NCBI GenBank assembly: GCA_938091715.1 | Contig: CALKMT010000038.1 | Span: forward strand, 1 to 5,256 | Length of the DNA: 5,256 nucleotides | Direction: 5' to 3' | From: an uncultured Litorivicinus sp. | Lineage (GTDB): Bacteria > Pseudomonadota > Gammaproteobacteria > Pseudomonadales > Litorivicinaceae | Part shown: piece after piece, positions 1 through 5,117 of the stretch | Position numbering within the stretch: the first letter of the stretch is position 1 | Layout: every line of letters begins with the position of its first letter | The notes under the pieces: generated by a model | Databases searched by the model: none | The model's input: only the letters and a program-made list of their open reading frames with translations | What the model was told of the DNA's origin: nothing | Made by a program: the position numbers and the translations under genes

Positions 1-629
1 ACTGTGATCTGGTCGTCCTGGCCTGCAATACTGCCTCGGCCATCGCACTGCGCCCCCTGCAAAGCCAGCCATTGCCGGACAATAAACGGGTACTGGGCGT
101 ATTTGTGCCCATGATCGAAGCCCTGACCGGCCGGGATTGGGGCGACACCTCGCCCCCTGTCCAGGCCCCGATTCAGCGCGTGGCGCTATTCGCCACCCCC
201 GCCACGGTGGCCAGCCAGGCCTTTGAGCGCGAATTAAACCTGCGCGCCACCGGAATTCAGGTTCAGGCCCAGGCCTGTCATGGCTTGGTCGACGCCATCG
301 AGGCGAACGACCCGGATGAAATCCGCGCCCGGGTGCAGGCACATTGCCAGACCCTGCTGGAGGCCATGCCCGCCCCCCAGGCCGCCGTCTTGGGCTGCAC
401 GCATTACCCCCTGGTGGCGGATCAATTCCGAGCGGCACTGGGCCCGGCGGTTCGCATTATCAGCCAACCCGACCTGGTGGCGGCAAGCCTGGCAGACTAT
501 TTATCTCGTCATGGATTACACGAAACGGGCGGAATCCTGACGTGCCTGACCACCGGGGATCCACTCAGCGTCAGTCGCCAGGCCAGCCAGTTCATGGGCC
601 AGTCACTGACTTTTCAAAAGGCACACTGA
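1..629 (+). CDS. murI: Glutamate racemase MurI, 5'-truncated by window edge
   Basis: Glutamate racemase interconverts L- and D-glutamate in the cytoplasm and supplies D-Glu for peptidoglycan. The reading frame is open from the window edge (first complete codon at 3) to TGA at 627-629, giving 208 visible residues. Both catalytic cysteines are visible: the CNTAS motif with its Cys at codon 24-26 and the GCTHYPL motif with its Cys at codon 396-398, followed directly by the conserved His. The stretch VALFATPATVAS matches the family's conserved inter-lobe segment. Racemases of this family usually have about 265-275 residues, so roughly 60 N-terminal residues, including the DSG motif that carries the conserved Asp, lie outside the window. 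The TTG at 72 is not the start, because homology continues upstream of it through the catalytic Cys. The yaiI-like gene starts 2 nt downstream, so the two are probably cotranscribed. Confidence 0.93.
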   Translation, partial: CDLVVLACNTASAIALRPLQSQPLPDNKRVLGVFVPMIEALTGRDWGDTSPPVQAPIQRVALFATPATVASQAFERELNLRATGIQVQAQACHGLVDAIEANDPDEIRARVQAHCQTLLEAMPAPQAAVLGCTHYPLVADQFRAALGPAVRIISQPDLVAASLADYLSRHGLHETGGILTCLTTGDPLSVSRQASQFMGQSLTFQKAH

Positions 630-631
630 AC

Positions 632-1084
632 ATGCAGATTTGGGTCGACGCGGATGCCTGTCCGGTCCCGGTCAAGAACATCATCTTTAAGGCCGCCGAG
701 CGCTTGAAAATAGACACCACCTTGCTGGCCAATCATCCGATCAGCACGCCGCCCTCGACGGTTATTCGCAGCCGTCAGGTACAACAGGGCTTTGATGTGG
801 CCGACAATCTGATTTTGGAGTGGATGAGCGCAGGCGACATTGTTATCACCCAGGACGTGCCCTTGGCCGCCGAAATCGTCGCCCAGGGCGGGGTGGCCAT
901 CAATCCCCGGGGCACCCTGTACACGCCAGACAACATGCACGAGCACTTGGTGCGTCGTAACCGCGCCGAAGAGATGCGCTCGATGGGATTTGAAGGCCGG
1001 GGCGCCGAGCCCTTTGGCAAAAAGCACAGCCAGGCCTTTGCCGCCAGTTTTGACAAGGCCCTGGCCCAAGCCCTGCGCGGCTAG
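632..1084 (+). CDS. yaiI: UPF0178 (DUF188, YaiI/YqxD family) protein
   Basis: This 150-residue protein matches the UPF0178/DUF188 family in length (usually about 150) and in its landmarks: the N-terminal WVDADACPVPVK motif at residues 3-14, a TQDVPLA acidic segment near residue 75, the NPRG segment near residue 90, and a GRGAEPFG segment near residue 130. The family is conserved but biochemically uncharacterised. Its Asp-rich N terminus has led to its placement near PIN-like nuclease folds, which is fold-level inference and not shown activity. I chose the ATG at 632 because the family motif begins within three residues of it; the same frame is open far upstream, but that part is a shadow of murI. 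A modest AAGG lies about 10 nt upstream, inside the end of murI. Only 2 nt separate it from the murI stop. Its TAG overlaps the stop of the convergent methyltransferase gene. Confidence 0.9.
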   Translation: MQIWVDADACPVPVKNIIFKAAERLKIDTTLLANHPISTPPSTVIRSRQVQQGFDVADNLILEWMSAGDIVITQDVPLAAEIVAQGGVAINPRGTLYTPDNMHEHLVRRNRAEEMRSMGFEGRGAEPFGKKHSQAFAASFDKALAQALRG

Positions 1085-1668
1085 TCCTTGCGCACCACGA
1101 CCCGAGTGACATAACCCAGGCCCGCGTGACGTCCCTCGTCCAGCCAGGTCAGTCCCTGCTGGGCCTCTAACACCTGACAGCCCTCAAAGTCCTGCAACAC
1201 CTGCTCGACGGTGTACAGCATCTCGACCTTGCCAGGCCCACCGGATTGGCGGCCCAACTGCTCGGGATGAAAGGCTTCCAAGACGAACAGCCCGCCAGAT
1301 TTCAATGCACGGGCACAGCCCGCGTGCACCGACTGACGCAGGGTCCCGGGAAAATGCGCATATATCGCAACGATCAGATCATAGTCCTGCTCGCCCAAAT
1401 CATAAGCCGCCAGATCCGCATGCACGGCGTTGATCGACACGCCTCGCTGCTGGGCCAACTCCAAGGATTTGGCCACCCCAACCTCGGAGCCATCTACAGT
1501 GTCGGTGTCCAGACCGCACTCGGCCAAATACACTCCGTTGCGTCCCTCACCATCGGCGATCGCCAGCGCCCGGCCAACCGCGGGAAAACGTTCCCGATTC
1601 ATAACCAACCATTGGTTGGGCGCCTGGCCATAAAAGTACTCAGCGTCGGCGTATTTTTCATTCCACAT
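1081..1668 (-). CDS. Class I SAM-dependent methyltransferase
   Basis: A 195-residue cytoplasmic methyltransferase of the small class I type. Visible landmarks are the N-terminal WNEKY...YGQAPNQWL signature (residues 2-21), motif I as ALAIADGEGRNGVYLA (34-49), an acidic residue ending the second strand (D59), HADL (83-86), the motif IV-like YDLIVAIYAHFP (96-107) and the post-motif strand LKSGGLFVLEAFHPE (122-136). The DGEGRN form of motif I with the N-terminal YG..PN signature is typical of a family often annotated generically or as TehB/tellurite-like; the substrate cannot be read from sequence. I chose the ATG at 1668 because the signature starts at residue 2 and GGGAA sits 6 nt upstream. 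Starting at 1731 would overlap the pirin gene and add 21 non-conserved residues. It lies 31 nt downstream of the pirin gene on the same strand, so cotranscription is likely. Confidence 0.88.
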   Translation of the reverse strand: MWNEKYADAEYFYGQAPNQWLVMNRERFPAVGRALAIADGEGRNGVYLAECGLDTDTVDGSEVGVAKSLELAQQRGVSINAVHADLAAYDLGEQDYDLIVAIYAHFPGTLRQSVHAGCARALKSGGLFVLEAFHPEQLGRQSGGPGKVEMLYTVEQVLQDFEGCQVLEAQQGLTWLDEGRHAGLGYVTRVVVRKD

Positions 1669-1699
1669 AACGGGTTCCCGATTCAAAACGGCGAATAGT

Positions 1700-2383
1700 C
1701 TAGGGCAAATCAAACCACAATGCGGTGACATCCGATTGCGCGGTCAGGGTCAGGGTCTCGCTGCCCTCGACCCCCACCGCATCGCCACGGCCCAGGGACA
1801 ACTCTCCTGCGCTGGCGTCCCCCGCCACCATATGCAAATAGCCCTGACGCGGCCCCTCGCCGAGTCGCAAAGTCTCCCCTGCGGGCAACTTGATCTGGGA
1901 CAGGGACACATCAGCGTTGATCGCAACCGACGTATCGCTGCCCGTGGGGGTGACAATCGGTGTCACGGCGTCAGACTGCTGGATACTTTTCTGCTGGTAT
2001 CGCGGCGCCACGCCGGCCTGGCCTGGCAGCACCCACATCTGCAAAAAATTCACAGGCTCGGTATTGGAGGCATTGAATTCAGAATGCCGAATCCCGGTGC
2101 CCGCAGACATGATCTGAATGTCCCCCGCCGGAATGACCTCCGTGTTGCCCTTGCTGTCCTTGTGCGCCAACGCTCCCGAGATCACATAGGAGATGATCTC
2201 CATATCCTGGTGTCCATGGGTTTGGAAGCCGCCCCCGGGCGATACCACGTCATCATTGATAACCCGCAATTGAGACCAGCCCATGTGCGCCGGATCGTAA
2301 TAACCGCCAAAGGAAAAACTGTGATGGCTGTTGAGCCAGCCATGATCCCCCACACCCCGTGCGTCTGCCTGTCGAACGTACAT
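1700..2383 (-). CDS. Pirin family bicupin (YhhW-like)
   Basis: A 227-residue pirin-family protein, the usual length for bacterial YhhW-type pirins (about 230). The N-terminal cupin carries the complete metal-binding set: H56 and H58 in THGHQDME, and H100 and E102 in GIRHSE, equivalent to the three His and one Glu that bind iron or another divalent metal in pirins. Typical flanking motifs are the N-terminal HHSFSFGGYYDP (residues 20-31) and LRVINDD (39-45). A smaller C-terminal cupin spans about residues 145-227. Some relatives show quercetin 2,3-dioxygenase activity in vitro, and human pirin is a nuclear cofactor; the physiological role in bacteria is unsettled. The ATG at 2383 is supported by AGGAG at 2394-2390, 6 nt upstream, and by alignment of the N terminus with the family. 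It heads a probable two-gene unit with the methyltransferase. Confidence 0.92.
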   Translation of the reverse strand: MYVRQADARGVGDHGWLNSHHSFSFGGYYDPAHMGWSQLRVINDDVVSPGGGFQTHGHQDMEIISYVISGALAHKDSKGNTEVIPAGDIQIMSAGTGIRHSEFNASNTEPVNFLQMWVLPGQAGVAPRYQQKSIQQSDAVTPIVTPTGSDTSVAINADVSLSQIKLPAGETLRLGEGPRQGYLHMVAGDASAGELSLGRGDAVGVEGSETLTLTAQSDVTALWFDLP

Positions 2384-2461
2384 ATCAATCTCCTGTCATC
2401 AATGGCGCTAGGATAGGGCCTGGGTAAGACACCGAGCACCGGCTTGAGCGCGTAACTTTCG

Positions 2462-2474
2462 TGCCATCATGGCA
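2462..2474. promoter_or_regulatory. Perfect 6-1-6 inverted repeat, candidate operator between pirin and tup genes
   Basis: TGCCAT-C-ATGGCA is a perfect palindrome with a single central base. The next outward pair mismatches, but the pair after that (C at 2460, G at 2476) matches again. It lies in the 165-bp divergent region, 74 bp upstream of the chosen tupB start and 78 bp upstream of the pirin start. A TTGAGC hexamer at 2444-2449 just before it could be a -35 element reading toward tupB, but there is no good -10 at standard spacing, so I do not call a promoter. The position would suit a regulator of the tungstate operon, but I recognise no ModE or TunR consensus in it. A chance palindrome remains possible. 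Confidence 0.35.
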
Positions 2475-2498
2475 TGAATCCGACCACCACCTTGTGCC

Positions 2499-2514
2499 CC
2501 TGCGTGAAAGCAGG
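2499..2514 (+). other. Short hairpin in the tupB leader
   Basis: CCTGC and GCAGG form a perfect 5-bp stem around a 6-nt GTGAAA loop, 34 nt before the chosen tupB ATG. There is no T-run after it, so it is not an intrinsic terminator. If tupB starts at 2549 it lies in the untranslated leader and could affect translation or RNA stability; it may also be chance. Confidence 0.25.
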
Positions 2515-2548
2515 TTCAATCAGGGCTGTTACCAGCCACGAGACCCCC

Positions 2549-3244
2549 ATGGACGCACTCACCGAAGCCTTTCGGTTGATCATTACCCTGGATCCCGATC
2601 TGTTTGAGATCCTGGGCCTGTCCATTCGCGTCAGCCTGATTGCGCTGGCCATCGCCACCGTCATTGGCTTGCCCCTGGGCACCTATCTGGCGATCAACAA
2701 ATTTCCCGGACGCCGAGTCCTGATCACCCTATTAAACGCGCTGATGGGCATGCCCCCGGTGGTGGTCGGCCTGATGGTGTATCTGATGCTGTCCCGCTCT
2801 GGGCCGCTGGGTGGGCTGGGACTGTTATACACTCCCACCGCCATGATCATCGCCCAGGTCGTGTTGATCACGCCGATCATCGCCGCCCTGTCCAATCAGG
2901 TGATCGAGAATCTGTATCAGGAATACCGCGATACTTTTTATTCCCTGGGCATCACCGGCTCGAAAGCGGTCATCGCGTACCTGGTGGATGCCCGCTATTC
3001 ACTGACCACCTGCATCCTGGCAGGCTTCGGCCGAGCCATCGCGGAGGTCGGCGCGGTCATTATCGTGGGGGGCAACATTGATCACCTGACCCGGGTCATG
3101 ACCACCGCCATTGCCCTAGAAACCTCCAAGGGCAACCTGACACTGGCCCTGGGGTTGGGCACGGTGCTATTGACCCTGGCGATTCTGGTCAATGGCGCGG
3201 TCACCGCGGTACGGGAATTTGCCAAACGACGCCAATATGCTTAA
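2549..3244 (+). CDS. tupB: Tungstate ABC transporter permease TupB
   Basis: An inner-membrane permease of 231 residues that would form the homodimeric channel of the tungstate importer. Hydrophobic segments lie at about residues 23-49, 58-82, 96-115, 152-176 and 198-222. The cytoplasmic EAA-type loop that docks on the ATPase is at about 126-148 (RDTFYSLGITGSKAV, with the conserved Gly at 134). The GFGRAIAEVGAVIIVGGNI block (159-177) is characteristic of TupB-type permeases. I chose the ATG at 2549, which starts next to the first conserved amphipathic stretch and gives the usual family length of about 230; the SD there is weak (ACGAGA). The frame is open back to an ATG at 2474, but that would add 25 polar, Cys- and Pro-containing residues, has no SD, and overlaps the palindrome at 2462-2474. 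The gene overlaps tupC by 8 nt. Confidence 0.9.
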   Translation: MDALTEAFRLIITLDPDLFEILGLSIRVSLIALAIATVIGLPLGTYLAINKFPGRRVLITLLNALMGMPPVVVGLMVYLMLSRSGPLGGLGLLYTPTAMIIAQVVLITPIIAALSNQVIENLYQEYRDTFYSLGITGSKAVIAYLVDARYSLTTCILAGFGRAIAEVGAVIIVGGNIDHLTRVMTTAIALETSKGNLTLALGLGTVLLTLAILVNGAVTAVREFAKRRQYA

Positions 3245-3938
3245 CCCCTTGTTGCCCATCCGATTCCACGACCTGCGTCTGAAACGGCGCCATCGCCGCG
3301 TGTTGGACAATCTGAACCTGCTGATCAAGGACCCGGGCATTACCGTGATCATGGGCCCCAACGGGGCGGGCAAAAGCCTGACCCTGCGCTGCCTGCACGG
3401 CCTGATCAAACCCGACCGTGGGAGCATTGCCCTGGGCGCCTTGTCGGTGGCGGACAGCCAACGCCAGCAGGCCATGGTCTTTCAGCATCCCGTTCTGCTG
3501 CGGCGCAACGTCATGCAGAACCTGGCCTTTGCCAAGCCGGAGGCGGACCACCGCGAGCTGATCGATGCCCTGACCGCGGTCAATTTGGACGACCGCGCCG
3601 AACAGCCGGCGCGGCTTTTATCCGGTGGCGAGCAACAGCGTCTGGCCCTGGCCAGGGCGCTATTAAACCAACCGAAGTTGCTGTTATTGGACGAGGCCAC
3701 CGCAAGCCTGGATCCCGCCTCGGTTTTGTTGATCGAGTCCCTGATCCGCAAACAAAGCCAGGCCGGCACCAAGGTCATTCTGATCAGTCACGATCAGGGC
3801 CAGGCCCGGCGCCTGGCCGATGACGTGGTGTTTATCTGCCGCGGCCAGGTGGTCGAGCATCGCCCGGCGGACGCATTTTTTTCGCACCCCGAAAGCCGTG
3901 AGGCCCAAGCCTATTTGGCCGGTGACATTATCGTTTAG
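3237..3938 (+). CDS. tupC: Tungstate ABC transporter ATP-binding protein TupC
   Basis: A 233-residue ABC ATPase that powers import. All core motifs are intact: Walker A GPNGAGKS (residues 40-47), Q-loop Gln at 83 in VFQHPVLL, signature LSGGEQQR (128-135), Walker B LLLLDE (148-153) with catalytic E153, D-loop SLD (157-159) and switch His H185 in ISHD. The protein ends shortly after the nucleotide-binding domain, so it has no TOBE-type C-terminal regulatory domain like that of ModC. The ATG at 3237 overlaps the tupB stop by 8 nt (ATGCTTAA), which suggests translational coupling; the frame extends upstream to 3192, but that segment lies inside tupB and carries no ABC homology. Assignment to tungstate rests on the flanking tupB and tupA, since the ATPase alone would not reveal the substrate. 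Confidence 0.9.
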   Translation: MLNPLLPIRFHDLRLKRRHRRVLDNLNLLIKDPGITVIMGPNGAGKSLTLRCLHGLIKPDRGSIALGALSVADSQRQQAMVFQHPVLLRRNVMQNLAFAKPEADHRELIDALTAVNLDDRAEQPARLLSGGEQQRLALARALLNQPKLLLLDEATASLDPASVLLIESLIRKQSQAGTKVILISHDQGQARRLADDVVFICRGQVVEHRPADAFFSHPESREAQAYLAGDIIV

Positions 3939-3941
3939 GAG
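3937..3941 (+). promoter_or_regulatory. Ribosome binding site of tupA overlapping the tupC stop codon
   Basis: AGGAG lies 5 nt before the tupA ATG, and its first two bases are the last two bases of the tupC TAG stop. It is the strongest SD in the tup operon, consistent with the binding protein being made in excess over the membrane and ATPase subunits. Confidence 0.75.
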
Positions 3942-3946
3942 TATTC

Positions 3947-4744
3947 ATGAAGTTAGCCGTTGTACTTGTTAGCACCCTAGCCGCCACCCAGGCGCTGGCC
4001 GACACCATCGTCGTCCAGTCCACCACCTCGACCAAAAACAGCGGCCTGTATGACTATTTATTACCCGTTCTAAAACAAGACACCGGCTTGACCGTCAATG
4101 TGGTCGCGGTCGGCACCGGGCAAGCCATCAAGAACGCCATGCGCTGCGACGGGGATGTATTGCTGGTGCACGCCAAGGCCAGTGAAGAGCGCTTTGTCGC
4201 CGAGGGCTATGGCAGCATGCGCTGGGATTTGATGTACAACGACTTTGTCATCGTCGGACCCGAACAAGACCCGGCCAAACTGCGCCAGGCCTCAACCGCA
4301 CTGGATGCCCTGACCCGCATTGCCACTTCTGGCGCTAAATTCGCCTCGCGCGCGGATGACTCGGGCACCCACAAAAAAGAGCGCGCCCTGTGGGCCAGCG
4401 CAGGCATTGATCCCGAGCTGGGCTCGGGTCAGTGGTACATGGAAACCGGCAGCGGCATGGGTGCGACCCTGAATACCGGCATCGGCCTGGGGGCCTATGT
4501 CATGACCGACCGGGCGACCTGGATTAAATTTGGCAACAAACAGGACACCACGCTGCTATTTGACGGCGATCCGGCTCTGTTTAATCAATACGGGGTGATT
4601 CCGGTCAGCCAGAAAAAATGCCCCACGGTTAACGCCCAAGGCGCTCGGGTCTTCACCGAATGGTTGTTGTCCGATCGAGGCCAGGCGGCCATTGCGGCCT
4701 ATCAGGTGGCCGGCAAACCGCTGTTTTTCCCTAACGCCGACTAG
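3947..4744 (+). CDS. tupA: Periplasmic tungstate-binding protein TupA
   Basis: A 265-residue exported substrate-binding protein. Residues 1-18 form a short Sec signal peptide with an ALA cleavage site before D19; no lipobox Cys is present, so a soluble periplasmic protein is expected. The mature N terminus carries QSTTSTKNSGL (24-34), the TupA form of the TTTS oxyanion-binding motif, with Ser in the first position. A second family block, SRADDSGTHKKE (134-145), holds R135 and T141, which line up by spacing with residues reported to bind tungstate in characterised TupA proteins. GTGQAIKNAMRCDGDVLLVHA (56-76) and the GSGMGATLN segment (168-176) are also typical. These features separate it from ModA and WtpA. 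The ATG at 3947 is fixed by AGGAG 5 nt upstream and by the signal peptide. It is last in the operon and its stop abuts the convergent tusA-like gene. Confidence 0.93.
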   Translation: MKLAVVLVSTLAATQALADTIVVQSTTSTKNSGLYDYLLPVLKQDTGLTVNVVAVGTGQAIKNAMRCDGDVLLVHAKASEERFVAEGYGSMRWDLMYNDFVIVGPEQDPAKLRQASTALDALTRIATSGAKFASRADDSGTHKKERALWASAGIDPELGSGQWYMETGSGMGATLNTGIGLGAYVMTDRATWIKFGNKQDTTLLFDGDPALFNQYGVIPVSQKKCPTVNAQGARVFTEWLLSDRGQAAIAAYQVAGKPLFFPNAD

Positions 4745-4996
4745 TTAAGCCAAGCGCAACCGATAGCACATGACGTTATCGGGGCGCTGCTCGGCGGCCA
4801 TCAACTCGTGGCCGGCCAAATCACACAACACCTCGAGATCCTTGCGCCCGCTGGGGTCGTCGGCCAGAAACAGCACATCGCTGCCACTGGGCAGGCCCTG
4901 AGTACGCTTTTTTAATCGCAAAATAGGTAGGGGACACAACAGGCCGACCGCGTCGACGACGACAGGATCGGCCGTTGTATCGGGGTGCTCAGTCAC
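4745..4996 (-). CDS. TusA-family sulfurtransferase (CPxP protein)
   Basis: An 83-residue cytoplasmic protein of the TusA/SirA/YeeD family, close to the usual length of about 75-85. The hallmark is DAVGLLCPLPILRLKK (residues 15-30), with C21 in the CPxP motif as the expected persulfide-carrying residue, then a DDPSGRKDLEVLC strand-helix segment and AGHEL. Family members pass persulfide sulfur between proteins, for tRNA thiolation, cofactor assembly or sulfur oxidation; which of these applies here is not visible. I chose the GTG at 4996, which overlaps the stop of the upstream small gene by 8 nt (GTGACTGA) and leaves a 14-residue lead-in to the motif. The alternative TTG at 5044 lies within the small gene and would add 16 unconserved residues. 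No clear SD precedes the GTG, so coupled translation from the small gene is likely. It is probably a paralogue of TusA and not tusA itself. Confidence 0.82.
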   Translation of the reverse strand: MTEHPDTTADPVVVDAVGLLCPLPILRLKKRTQGLPSGSDVLFLADDPSGRKDLEVLCDLAGHELMAAEQRPDNVMCYRLRLA

Positions 4997-5117
4997 GGCG
5001 TACGCTGAACTCCGCGCTGCCACGCTCGGCTGAGGACCAACCAAAGGTTGGCAGGATCAAGGTCGCGCCATAGGCAATCGCAAGAGCCGCGACGAAGGCA
5101 GACAACATCGCTTTCAT
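4989..5117 (-). CDS. Small single-membrane-segment protein, 42 residues
   Basis: A short gene of 42 codons plus stop between an unrecognised gene and the TusA-family gene. Residues 1-3 (MKA) are followed by a hydrophobic stretch at about 4-23 rich in Ala, Leu and Ile, then TFGWSSAERG and a polar tail ending in RRD. This fits one N-terminal membrane anchor with about 17 residues outside the membrane, or an uncleaved signal peptide. Support for it being real: a strong SD (AAAGGGGA, 5131-5124) 6 nt before the ATG, a 4-nt ATGA overlap with the upstream stop, and an 8-nt overlap with the downstream GTG. I recognise no family with confidence; short proteins of this kind occur beside cytochrome and sulfur-metabolism genes in proteobacteria, which is only suggestive. 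Confidence 0.7.
   Translation of the reverse strand: MKAMLSAFVAALAIAYGATLILPTFGWSSAERGSAEFSVRRD

Noticed and set aside
614..1069. A 151-codon minus-strand frame opposite the UPF0178 gene, and a similar frame at 1246-1698 opposite the methyltransferase.
   Set aside because: Both are antisense shadows typical of GC-rich genes, without SD or family motifs.
344..1084. A 246-codon plus-strand frame that would extend the UPF0178 protein upstream.
   Set aside because: The first 96 codons are an out-of-frame shadow of murI with Pro/Gly/Arg-rich sequence; family homology starts at the ATG at 632.
1591..1685. The 11-bp direct repeat TTCCCGATTCA at 1591-1601 and 1675-1685.
   Set aside because: Only two copies, one coding and one in the short intergenic gap, with no array or flanking structure; most likely chance.
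1736..2416. A long plus-strand frame opposite the pirin gene.
   Set aside because: The minus-strand pirin has complete cupin metal ligands and an SD; the opposite frame is His/Arg/Gly-rich shadow sequence with no recognisable domain.
2384..2548. A molybdenum/tungsten cofactor riboswitch upstream of the importer.
   Set aside because: The leader is too short and I see neither the multi-stem layout nor conserved motif blocks of that class; only one 5-bp hairpin is present.
4708..4730. A possible intrinsic terminator: GC-rich CCGGCAAACCGCTG followed by a run of five T near the end of tupA.
   Set aside because: The stem has only about 3 contiguous pairs, and it lies inside the tupA coding sequence before its stop, so it would cut the message short.
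4997..5044. An extended N terminus of the TusA-family protein from TTG at 5044.
   Set aside because: It would be a rare start inside the small gene with no SD, and it adds residues not expected for the family.
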